A DNA stretch of 64,000 bases, from assembly GCA_022494885.1 (NCBI GenBank), contig JAGVSM010003953.1, positions 167,501 through 231,500 of the forward strand. Reading direction: 5' to 3'. Source of the stretch: Micrasema longulum (lineage: Eukaryota > Arthropoda > Insecta > Trichoptera > Brachycentridae). Positions within the stretch are counted from its first letter, which is position 1; every line of letters begins with the position of its first letter. The position numbers were made by a program, and so were the translations under genes. Positions 55,838-64,000 of the stretch are shown here, one piece after another. The notes under the pieces were generated by a model. That model saw only the letters and a program-made list of their open reading frames with translations. It was not told the origin of the DNA and did no database searches.

Positions 55838-55885
55838 CAACGCAGCAACGCAGCAACGCAGCAACGCAGCAACGCAGCAACGCAA
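55838..55885 (+). repeat. 8-bp minisatellite, six units
   Basis: Five perfect copies of caacgcag and one caacgcaa lie in tandem. The array begins at the break in the SINE-A body and adds GC-rich DNA to an AT-rich region. Confidence 0.95.
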
Positions 55886-56473
55886 CACGTTAACAATTTA
55901 AAAACTAAATTCAGATTCTCTTCGTTCGGCGCTGATTTCGGTTGTTTCGACATAACGTTTTTCAAGATGTAACATAAATTAAATTCATATATTATCTCGG
56001 TAAGATTCAGCCAGTATTGTCGGCATCTATTTTATTGCATTTCACTCTGGTAAAGTCAATTAAATCATTAATAAATTCCGCATGTAAGTGAAATCTTCAA
56101 TTTTTACACGCTCATTCCTCTATTACAAAACTTTCGACTAAGTCGAAATTCCAGATAATCATTCCTTACACGAAACTGCTTCTCTACAACCTTCTCTAAA
56201 ATACCATAAACATGTTACCTGACTGAAGAATAAACCTATAGATCAGGTCAACAACTTCAGATAAGCTATCTGGATGGAGAATCTGATCTGTGTTAGGAAA
56301 TAGAAGCTCTAGTCTTCAGATCAGCTGCAATTTCTGGTGCTCCAAAACCCACAACATGAAAATATAAAGATGTTATAATAAAGCATGCCAAAGGCCAATA
56401 ATGACATATTTATGGCGTTGAAGCAAGGGCAAACACAGTCAACCTTTATTAATATGGATATTTAAAAAAAAAG
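55886..56473. other. Intergenic DNA, no gene seen
   Basis: 55920-56290 is slightly less AT-rich. No ORF, no repeat match. Confidence 0.55.
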
Positions 56474-56843
56474 CTTTATTGTATCCAGGCGGATTAAGAA
56501 AACTGTTATGTGTGTAACGAGTGTTATTGACTCGTTGGTTGCACTTACGCAAAAAAAGAAAGACGAGTGCAGATAAGTCCGTCGCGTAGTGACGTGGTTG
56601 GCGTATTTGCTTATCATATTTGAGGTCCTAGGTTCGATTCCTGGAAGGGGGACGTAAAATATTGGTTTTAAAGATGGTTTTATACTGCAATATTTCGTTG
56701 TTCCTACACTGGCACCTTAAGCGTAAGCCTGACAACCTTGATTTTTATGTAGATATTATGATCCAGATACGCTGCATTTGGAGAATTTATGCAGAGCCCT
56801 ATGCAATGCCGGGTGCGGAAAGGTGAATGACAATGATAATGAA
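56474..56843 (+). repeat. SINE-A, complete with leader
   Basis: The leader (attgtatccaggcggattaa, aaaactgttatgtgtgtaac, ttgactcgttgg) is at 56474-56578. The head begins at 56579 (gtccgtcgcgtagtgacgtg) with the B box taggttcgattcctgg. The body then runs through acactggcaccttaagcgta and gatacgctgcatttggagaa to gccgggtgcggaaaggtgaa and a worn GAT tail. This is the one copy in the window where leader, head, body and tail lie in order on the + strand. Confidence 0.88.
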
Positions 56844-57099
56844 TCTGGAATTTGACTACAAACATTTTGACATACTCAAAATATTTTTGAAACCTGTAAT
56901 TTGAAATAGGATTATTTGCGGTTTTGCTGCAAATTTTTCATTAAATTATATTAGTACAATAAAATAACTTAAGGTACACCCGCATTTCAGATTCAATACA
57001 TATTTAAATATAATACAATGTTTTTGTTTTTAATAAGCTCTTTTGCTTGTATTACGAATTATTAATACTAATATTCGTATTAATTATATTAAAAACTAC
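56844..57099. other. AT-rich spacer
   Basis: Nothing recognised. Confidence 0.6.
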
Positions 57100-57352
57100 T
57101 TTAAATTACCTCACAAGTTCTTCTAAATCAACCAATGATAGAGTGTTGTGATAAATTTCTGGTTTCTGGGAATCTAACCCACCAATCAAGACAACTAACC
57201 GAAGAGAAACTAGTAACGTCATGCGCGAAGTAATTAAAAAAATAGAGAACTTTAAAAAATATTAGTAATGATAATACGATACACAAAAACAATAAACAAA
57301 AAGTATAATAAAAAATACTCCACCACATTTTGAAAATTTACCACTGAACTTC
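57100..57352. mobile_element. MITE-9 copy
   Basis: The blocks acaagttcttctaaatcaac, caatgatagagtgttgtgat and taacgtcatgcgcgaagtaa match the copy at 4501-4843, and the end cactgaacttcttc is at 57340-57353. The left end is not clear. Confidence 0.65.
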
Positions 57353-57457
57353 TTCATTATTGAATGAATATAATAATAATACGAAATACTTATACTTATA
57401 TAGCATTTTACATAAGATAAGCAAAGTTTTTTTTTTTTAGAAAAAAAAATAGAAAAT

Positions 57458-57630
57458 GAAATATTTGCGTTCTTATGATTTACCCAAATATTTATTTTTG
57501 AGGGCCATTCCCAACGAGTTGTAAATAACTCACTATTAGAAAATGGAATTAAGTTGGGATAGAGTGGGATTCGAACCACAGACCTTTGGTCCGTGAGCCC
57601 GAGACACTAGCCACAGGATCACAATCCGAT
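57458..57630 (-). repeat. SINE-B, full length, cleanest copy
   Basis: Read on the minus strand: head aatcggattgtgatcctgtg, gctagtgtctcgggctcacg, B box gtggttcgaatccc, body ttctaatagtgagttattta, gggaatggccctcaaaaata, and 3' end gtaaatcataagaacgcaaa followed by tatttcattt. The internal promoter boxes are well preserved. Confidence 0.9.
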
Positions 57631-57680
57631 TATTACGTTACAAGGAAAACAGCATTTAAAAATTAATTAATGATGAGCAT

Positions 57681-57930
57681 TTTCTTTCAGCACCCAATGG
57701 TGCATAGGGCACTGAATCGGTATACAAATCGCAGCGTATCTTGATCATTTTTATTACATAAAGGTAGAATGACCAGTCTTACGTTTCAGGTGCCAGTCCA
57801 GGGACTATGAAATATTCTCGTGTAAAAACACCCTTTTAAATCAATATTTTATGTCAACCATGACAGGAATTGAACTGAGACCTCTTACATGGTAGGCAAA
57901 ATGCGCTGACTACTACACTACGGAGCCGAC
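57681..57930 (-). repeat. SINE-A, full length without leader
   Basis: The + strand shows cacccaatggtgcatagggc, accagtcttacgtttcaggt, gccagtccagggactatgaa, the B box image ggaattgaactgagac and the A box image gactactacactacggagcc. The GAT tail is absent or worn at 57668-57680 (tgatgagc). Confidence 0.88.
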
Positions 57931-58920
57931 AAAATACAAAAAAATAAAAACAAATTAATAATAATAGTAATTTACAAATTAAGAAGTGTTGGAAAGGCAA
58001 CCAGTATTATATTTACTGACGGAAATGTTCAGTCTATTCCAACAATGGTAAACACATTTTCTTGTATTAAATACAGGTAAAAATGAAATAAAATACAACT
58101 AAATAAAATTAAAGCTATGACAAAAAAATTAAATAATTACCACCTCAATTCAAGATCTGGTCTATCTTAGTAATTTATATGTATTTATATATTTATTTCT
58201 TATATTTCACATAATTGTTTTTTTTATTTTCCTTCCAATTGTTCATACTTGTACCTCTTAAATTTTTAATTTGAAAGACATTTAAAACCTCAACTGACAT
58301 ATAAACAAAATCTACAAGTAAATAAAACCAACCATAAAAAAACAAAATGTAAAAAAAAGATTATTCTAAGAACGTAAAAACCTCTTTACAGTTAAGATCA
58401 TTTCTGGTTAATACTGTCATCAGGCAAAGTAAGAATAACGAAATTACCATTTAAATTAAAAATCCACCATTACAACAATGAAGATTCACTCCGGGGTATT
58501 AAATATTTCGTGTTTTATGTGAGATTGAAATCAGAAATTTAACGACCCTGTAAAAAGCCTCTGAATACAGATATAAAATTATCCCAACAGTTCAGAAGGC
58601 GATTCTGGGGGCACAAGTGATGCTTTATTTAACCGTTTCACAAATAAAACGGTTCAAAAATATATTTGAAAAATATTGACGGCAAAAATATAAATAAAAT
58701 TATTCGGTGTTAACATAAGTGGTGTCCGGGTTTTTTTAAATGGAAAGAACAAGAGGACAAAACAGCACAAGAAAATACAACTAATTCGTTTATAATGCGT
58801 TCTCTATCATTATTAAATAAAAAAAATAGTCAATAATTCATGACGTCTCGCAAAGTGTAAAAAAAATTCACTTTAGTCTACTTGACATTTAACTTTGAAG
58901 GCTGTAAAAAAATAAAATAA
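57931..58920. other. AT-rich intergenic DNA, no gene seen
   Basis: Featureless. Many A runs on the + strand. Confidence 0.6.
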
Positions 58921-60190
58921 ATATTTGGTCTCCATTAAATAGGACTCGTATTGACCATATCGAGTCAGTCCAACATCGATTTCCAAGAAAAGTGGCATGG
59001 ATGCTCGGATTGCAAAGGGGTCATTATTCCTATTTTGAAACAGAGCAATATCTTCATCTCATTGGAGTAGCGTAGAACTGAGATGGACCTTATATGCATT
59101 TTCAAAATACTTAATGCTATAAATGATGTCCCATCTTTGTTGCAGTCGATTTTTTTTCGTGTTCCTAAGTATGTCACCAAAAGTAAAATCTGCTATTTAT
59201 CAAATCTTTTAAGAGCAACTTTTGTTTTTATGCCCCAATGTCTGTGAGTAGATTTGTCACTTCATCACACAACTTTAAATTCCTTTTGATAGATCTTCTG
59301 GTTTTTCGTAGATTCCTTCGTCATTAACACAATTTCATGGAATTTAGATGGTTTGGCAAGGTTAGCTCTAAGTCTATTATTTTATTGATCTTGTTTGTCT
59401 TTTATTTATTTATTTATTAGTTTATACATACAATGTTACAAAATGGCACAAAAAACACTCTGGCAAATTCTGCCAGTACTAGGAGTAGGCTCAGTATATG
59501 AAGGGTCGGCAAGCCGGAAATATTAATACGCCTAATGTTGCAATCGGTTCCTATATGGGCAAATGCCTGTTCTAAGAAACCGATTTGTTGCGGCAAATAT
59601 GGTTTACGAATATGTTTCCTATAAATAAAAAACAATATTGAAGAAATAAAATAAAAAAAACAGTTACAGCCCAAAAGAGAAGAAAAGAAAAAAAAAATTA
59701 AGTTTACATTAAATGTAAAAATACAATTAAATACATAAATATAAAGCATACATACTTCGTACATACATATACACATACATACATATATACACACATATAC
59801 ATACATATACATATAAATACACACATTCATACACAATATATATGCACATGCGAAAATACAATAAATTTATATATGATTCAATGGGATAGCATAATATTTA
59901 GATTACTGTCTTCAATAAATTCTCCGATTCCTTACTTCCAATGTCTGTCAACCAAATCTTTAAATTTCTTCTCAAAAATGATGGTTTATCAGATTTCCAA
60001 AATGACGGTATCAGGTTGTATAGTTTAGGTCCGTTATATAAAAATGATTTTTGGAATACCGCTGTACGCGCCATTGGAATCACCTTTGTTATACGGTTTT
60101 ATGTTGTTTTTGTTCAGGGTCTTGTTCATATGTTTCTTTTTATAACTGTTGTAGTTGGCTTAGGCCTTATATAATAAATAAATAAATAAC
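58921..60190 (+). pseudogene. LINE-c, second copy, split by another LINE
   Basis: The 5' part, 58921-59404, reads RTRIDHIESVQHRFPRKVAW, MLGLQRGHYSYFETEQ and later fragments of the same tail as 52250-53321. The 3' part, about 60085-60190, has gttttatgttgtttttgttc, ctgttgtagttggcttaggc and a TAAA tail, matching the 3' UTR of the other copy. The inner 59405-60084 is a different LINE in the opposite orientation. So this copy is older than the inner one. Confidence 0.88.
59405..60084 (-). pseudogene. 5'-truncated LINE nested in LINE-c
   Basis: The minus-strand frame 60083-59898 reads RTAVFQKSFLYNGPKLYNLI, PSFWKSDKPSFLRRNLKIWL, the F-YNG-KLYN-IP and F---L--WL blocks of LINE C-termini. The 3' UTR is 490 bp, has a CATA/TACA-rich tract at 59755-59830, the inverted repeat ctggcaaattctgccag (59460-59476), and a TAAA tail image at 59401-59418. 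A short flanking repeat, tttgt, may be the target duplication. Confidence 0.85.
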
Positions 60191-60480
60191 GAAAAAATAA
60201 ACACGGTATCTTGTACGCTAGAATATTTTCAATCTTCCACCTTTACCATTTCGTTGGAGTGGCTATCCGGTGGTCAAAGGATTGGCCTATTGACATGCCC
60301 GCTCATGGAGGAAGGCTGCACTCCGGGGAACCTAACTGTGGCAAACGACAAGGCGATATCTGTCGCCGCATATTGGAGTGGCAGGATATAATCCAACCGG
60401 ACACACTAAGTAAGTAAGTACCGTTTCGTTATACTATTGATGCTCATTTTCAAATTTGAAAAAAAAAACAGAGATAATGT
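60191..60480 (+). other. Coding-like fragment of unknown origin
   Basis: 60211-60417 is less AT-rich and the + frame reads WSKDWPIDMPAHGGRLHSGE then GKRQGDICRRILEWQD. A (AAGT)n run follows at 60408-60420. It looks like the C-terminus of some transposon protein, with a GKR-G motif, but I cannot name it. Confidence 0.3.
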
Positions 60481-60628
60481 ATCATCATCATCATAAGCTC
60501 GACGGCCCTGAGTGGGCCTTGGCGGAATCCATTAGTCTTCTACACTCTTGCCGGTCTACTGCCTTCTTCTCCAGTTCCTCACTTCCAATATTGTCATATC
60601 TGCGCTGATGCAGTCCATCCGCTCACAC
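60481..60628 (-). pseudogene. RTE-like LINE C-terminal tip with GAT tail
   Basis: The minus-strand frame reads VRTDGLHQRRYDNIGSEELE, KKAVDRQECRRLMDSAKAHS, GPSSL and a stop. The A-DR--WR-L---AK-H-G block ends RTE-like LINE proteins. After the stop comes a short (GAT)n tail, whose + image is atcatcatcatcat at 60482-60495. The SINE-A family ends in a similar GAT tail. Confidence 0.75.
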
Positions 60629-61089
60629 CTAAAACCCAATATATAACTTTACTTTTAAAAAAAAACACTCCACTTTTATTAAAGAGTGTTAAAACAAGTG
60701 TTTTTTTTTTATATAAAAAAATATGTAAATACATTTCACGGTTCTTTTAAGTGTCATGTCACAATAGTATTTTGCCGAAATACTCTCAAATACGTTCACG
60801 TGTAGTATTTTCAATTGTAAATAAAAATATTCTGAACGAAATTCCCAATTGGTTTTAGTCACAAGAGGGTTAAGAAGGTAGTGCCCTTCTCTAGTCTGAA
60901 ACGCCTTACAATGTTTACGAGGGCATAAAGTGCTTTGATTACCCCAATTCGGCTTTGTGTTTTTGACCCATTTGGTCCAGAGTTATCTCTTCTCGGTGTG
61001 ATATGCACCCAGGTGATTTTAAACCCCCTTAAAATATATCTACATAAAGATATCTTTTTGTAACAATTTAGTCTACGTTCGGGTAAATA
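60629..61089. other. AT-rich intergenic DNA
   Basis: A short inverted repeat, aaaacactccacttttatta against gagtgttaaaacaagtgttt, is near 60662-60703. No gene. Confidence 0.55.
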
Positions 61090-61335
61090 AAGAAGTTCCG
61101 TCTCGTTACAGTTCCGTGTGTGAAATAGAACCAGATTCCTTAATCAGTGTTTTTGACTCGGTAGCTAGTCTTAAGATAAATATTTCACGTTGACTTTTTA
61201 AGAAATTGAACCTATGACCTCTTGCAAGTTTAGCAAATGCGCCAACCACTGCACTACGAGGTGGACTTATTTCCATTCGATTCTGTTTTCAGGATTTTTC
61301 CTGAGAGTATCAATCGAGTCGAAAACACTTGCCCA
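61090..61335 (-). repeat. SINE-A head with leader, plus a second leader in reverse
   Basis: 61168-61335 is a minus-strand SINE-A head (B box image aaattgaacctatgacctct, A box image accactgcactacgaggtgg) with its leader (cttatttccattcgattctg, atcgagtcgaaaacact). 61095-61160 is a leader in + orientation (acagttccgtgtgtgaaata, gaaccagattccttaatcag). So two SINE-A copies meet here and the body of one is lost. Confidence 0.75.
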
Positions 61336-61384
61336 CATTTGCTTTTCTCAGAGCATTATGCTCTGCTTCCAGGCCCCTGATCCA
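61336..61384. other. Short spacer
   Basis: Nothing recognised. Confidence 0.5.
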
Positions 61385-61622
61385 AGTTCATTACAAACAA
61401 ACAAACCATCACGCCGTTTCCTTGTACGGGCAGGCAGATAGGACAGAACGCCACATCACTCTATCTTTGCATACGGATCTCGCTTCTTCTACATTTATAC
61501 ATGTTCTCATGCACGCGCTCCGATTATTCCGACTTTTAACAAATCCATCTTCAAGTATTTGTTGGATTTAGTCCTGCGTTATGGCATGTCTTTCTTGGTC
61601 TTCCTCTATTATATTATTAATT
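61385..61622 (-). pseudogene. LINE-a 3' end
   Basis: The + strand has ccatcacgccgtttccttgt, acgggcaggcagataggaca, then ctcatgcacgcgctccgatt, ttcttggtcttcctct, matching 45893-46070 and 47170-47380. It is the last part of the protein and the 3' UTR only. The + strand ORFs over it (61214-61571) are shadows. Confidence 0.85.
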
Positions 61623-61640
61623 ACACGAATCCCACACGCA

Positions 61641-61757
61641 TATTCAGAGACAAAACTTAGGGTGAGGAAAGTGCATTCTAATTTCAAATGCAGAGAATAA
61701 CCCGAAGGTAAAGACAATAGAATGTACTTTCCTTACCTTAAGGTTTGTCTCTGCATA
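61641..61757. mobile_element. MITE-6, copy 2
   Basis: Ends are tattcagagacaaa and its complement tttgtctctgcata. The inner arms, gtgaggaaagtgcattct and agaatgtactttccttac, pair well. The length of 117 bp and the arms match copy 1 at 24562-24680. No coding capacity. Confidence 0.82.
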
Positions 61758-62039
61758 CGGGTATTATTTCTTAAATACAAACTTGTTGAATAGAAACGTT
61801 TAGGGTTAAGGTACCCATTTTACTTTAAAGAGTAGACTAGGTGAGTCACTGAACTCACCGCATTAAACCCCATATTTCGCGATAGAACAACTTCGTGCAC
61901 ACGATCAAATGCAGCTATTTCAAATAAATAAAATGTTTCAATTCATTTTTATTCAATGTATTATCAGAACAAATATAAAGCATTAAACAGTGTCCTCACT
62001 AGGGTGTCCCGTGCCGAGGACACTTAACTTCTTTTCGTT
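61758..62039. other. AT-rich intergenic DNA
   Basis: No gene or repeat recognised. Confidence 0.55.
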
Positions 62040-62425
62040 TTATTGAGAGAGATCCACCATCAAAGATGTTACTACATTATCTCTGTTTAAATCGCGTCTG
62101 AAGAAACATATCCTTTCTCTTCCTTAATCTCTCCTCCTTTCCTTTTTATACTTTCCTCTTTTTTCCTTTTTCCTATTGAGTAATAGTTTTGATTTATGTC
62201 AATTTATAAACAAATACGTTTATTTCTATTTTTATATTTCTTTAGCTTTTTAATATTTTTTTTCTATTGAATATGTTCTGTAACTTAAATTATAAAAATA
62301 AAACTTTTATTTTATTGGTTGGTTGGAATAAATTGCAATTTGGCAATAAGCCCGCCAATGTACAAATAACATTATGTACAAAAAGTTAAAAAAATAAGAT
62401 AGGTAAAATAATAAATAAATGTAAA
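62040..62425 (+). pseudogene. LINE 3' end with last residues and stem-loop
   Basis: The + frame near 62077-62125 reads SLFKSRLKKHILSLP then stops, the F---LK-HL block that ends LINE proteins. The 3' UTR carries attgcaatttggcaat (62332-62347), an inverted repeat, then gcccgccaatgtacaaataa and a TAAA-like tail. The minus-strand copy of this 3' end is at 24150-24285. Confidence 0.78.
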
Positions 62426-62740
62426 GTTTATTTTACATTCGTACAAAAATCGGTACACTATACAAAGCTTCATAAAACATTCTGCGAAAGAAAAAAAATG
62501 TTATATGCGTGAAATAAAATCAGATCCCTTAGCATATTATACCGGCGTTTCGTAAGTTCGTTCATATCGCATACATCTATAATACCACTTTACGCTATCA
62601 AAATCGCATTTCGCTCAGTATAAAAGACAGCCAAAACCGTGACTTCTGTAAAAGAGCGTTTGGTTTGCAGATTTAGCCGCAGCGTCACTGCTTGTGCACG
62701 TGCTGAAAATTGACAATTTGTATGCTGCATTTATGTGTAT
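62426..62740. other. Unique patch with a TATA-like site
   Basis: 62520-62710 is less AT-rich than its surroundings. It has tataaaag at 62619-62626 in a mixed-composition context (cgctcagtataaaagacagc). In AT-rich DNA this could be chance, and no ORF or exon follows within several hundred bases. It is recorded only as a weak promoter candidate. Confidence 0.25.
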
Positions 62741-63779
62741 CTATTTATGTACCTCTTTAATTTATTAATAGTCATGTACTTTCGTTTTATTTTGTACCTC
62801 TTGCACATATGTGCATAGTAGTACATACATAATAGGAATAGGAAGGCGGTTATGTTTGTAGATTTCTGTAAAAGAAAGCATGGATATAAGACATATAGGT
62901 AACGCAGCCTAAATTGAGGCAATCACAGTACCCTTACACGCATAGATTTAAATACAGAGTGATTCTTTTCTCTCCATATAATATTTTATTTCTTGAATAT
63001 TTAATTTTAAATATTTTTTCTTTTATTTTAAATAAATGTACGAAGGCCATTTATAAAACATAAAATGAAGTAAGCATACTAAAATATTAATGTTTTTATT
63101 TATTTAATTCAGAAGTATTCATATTTATTTATTCATCTTATCAAATTTGTAATATGTAATAAAATGAAACATTGTACAATAACACGTCAAATACTATTTA
63201 TCTTAATGTTAGGTTGTTTTTTATTGGTATCGGTGGTTTATTATTGAATTCTTTGTAAGTATTAGGATTAAAACCATAATGTTTACCTCGTTATCAAAAT
63301 CTAATAATACTGAATAGGCGGGAAAACATTTAATTCAAATAATTAATATTCGGCGCATACGTCTAGTAATTCATAATTAGAATTAGTATAATGTCATAAT
63401 AAAGTAAACACCTATGCCATGGCGAGCGGATCATTCTCAAGCGTTCACATAAATTGCAACTGCGAGAAAAACTAATAGTTAATGATAAAGACATTAGCAA
63501 ATGGATAATTTGGACAAACAATACATATTTATTGCGTTTTCTGAGAAAACTAAATTAATATAAAATTGAAGCTAAATAAATGACAAATTTAAATCATTTT
63601 TAGTAAAGCGTCTGTATACCTACTGAAAACAAAATTATAAGATAAACACCCTTTTTACTCAAGAAATATCCATTTAAACTAATTTATTTACCACAATATT
63701 ATAAAATGGTATAAAAATAATCTGTTTAATCTTCCAGCAGGTAAAACGAAAAGCACCAAAATAATATTTATAATACGGT
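62741..63779. other. AT-rich intergenic DNA, no gene seen
   Basis: Featureless apart from short A/T runs and a small unique patch at 63415-63475. Confidence 0.6.
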
Positions 63780-63816
63780 ATAGTGGTTAGCGTGTTTGGT
63801 TGCCGTGCATGAGGTA
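63780..63816 (+). repeat. SINE-A head fragment
   Basis: The string gtatagtggttagcgtgttt, ggttgccgtgcatgaggt matches the A-box half of the SINE-A head. The B box and body are missing. Confidence 0.6.
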
Positions 63817-63873
63817 AACTAATTATTATGAATTATTTTTGTTAAAACAATTTTAATACATAAGTATACCAAA

Positions 63874-63950
63874 GTGCGGGTATATTGCCATAAAGTAATC
63901 TTGTCCTACCTACCTAAATCCTAGAATTCGAAAAAAAAACACAAGGTTTA
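63874..63950 (-). repeat. LINE 3' terminus fragment
   Basis: The + strand shows gtgcgggtatattgccataa, agtaatcttgtcctacctac, ctaaatcctagaattcg, a worn relative of 22621-22690. It is the 3' end of the same LINE family. The stem-loop is no longer perfect. Confidence 0.65.
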
Positions 63951-64000
63951 TATCAATACATAGTTAATTTAAGTAATATTTAAAGACAAAAATATTAACA

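Noticed and set aside
59755..59835. CRISPR-like or satellite array
   Set aside because: It is an irregular CATA/TACA-rich tract in a LINE 3' UTR with no constant unit and no spacers. No CRISPR array is present anywhere in the window.
60211..60417. Host gene exon
   Set aside because: The composition is coding-like, but the GKR-G motif and the neighbouring LINE fragments make a transposon remnant more likely. The family could not be named.
62619..62626. Core promoter of a host gene
   Set aside because: A TATA-like octamer alone is weak evidence in AT-rich DNA, and no exon or ORF follows. Recorded as a note, not called as a promoter.

Overview
The window reads as AT-rich nuclear DNA of an insect. 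The evidence is a dense population of decayed non-LTR retrotransposons (LINEs), several tRNA-derived SINE families, fold-back elements and small inverted-repeat elements, many (TA)n and (TAAA)n tracts, and no bacterial gene organisation, ribosome binding sites or operons. The order cannot be settled from the sequence. Some LINE C-termini and 3' ends resemble those common in Lepidoptera and other insects. I found no complete host protein gene, no rRNA gene and no functional tRNA gene.

Layout. 1-5 kb holds SINE heads, an inverted-repeat element, one arm of a fold-back family (FB-1) and a 16-bp minisatellite. 5.5-7.2 kb is a cluster of three LINE remnants, two of them head to head. 7.7-9.8 kb is less AT-rich and mostly unique, with one unexplained 147-codon ORF. 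10.6-14 kb has another FB-1 arm, a TA-flanked transposon carrying a nested LINE, and LINE 3' ends. 14.7-18.2 kb has two inverted-repeat elements, an unexplained 152-codon ORF and two SINEs joined tail to tail. 19.5-25.1 kb has a LINE pseudogene, an ORF for a small two-span membrane protein, a LINE/SINE junction and a palindromic MITE. 26.6-29.5 kb and 31.5-36.7 kb are LINE and SINE clusters; an FB-1 element at 34.7-35.7 kb carries a SINE. 38.5-43.7 kb holds three LINE 3' halves and an FB-1 palindrome split by a LINE. 44.6-49.6 kb has a TA-flanked MITE, two related LINE remnants (one with an intact YADD motif), and two GC-richer patches with shared motifs. 51-60.6 kb has a hairpin MITE, a LINE with an FADD motif, an FB-1 arm split by an insertion of unknown origin, five SINEs and a LINE nested inside a LINE. 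60.5-64 kb ends with further LINE and SINE fragments.

How the parts work together. The window is a stack of insertion events, and several can be ordered by nesting: LINE in LINE (59.4 kb), LINE in FB-1 (42.6 kb), SINE in FB-1 (34.9 kb), LINE in a TA-flanked transposon (11.3 kb), retroposon in LINE (26.7 kb). At least seven LINE 3' ends of different families carry a short GC stem-loop close to the 3' end, usually just before a (TAAA)n-type tail, which suggests a shared mode of reverse-transcriptase recognition. One SINE family carries a conserved leader of about 100 bp upstream of its tRNA-like head. These two observations, the FB-1 family and the few ORFs too long for their base composition are the points most worth following.

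All calls come from reading the sequence by eye. LINE clade names are tentative, repeat boundaries may be off by some tens of bases, and no database search was possible.
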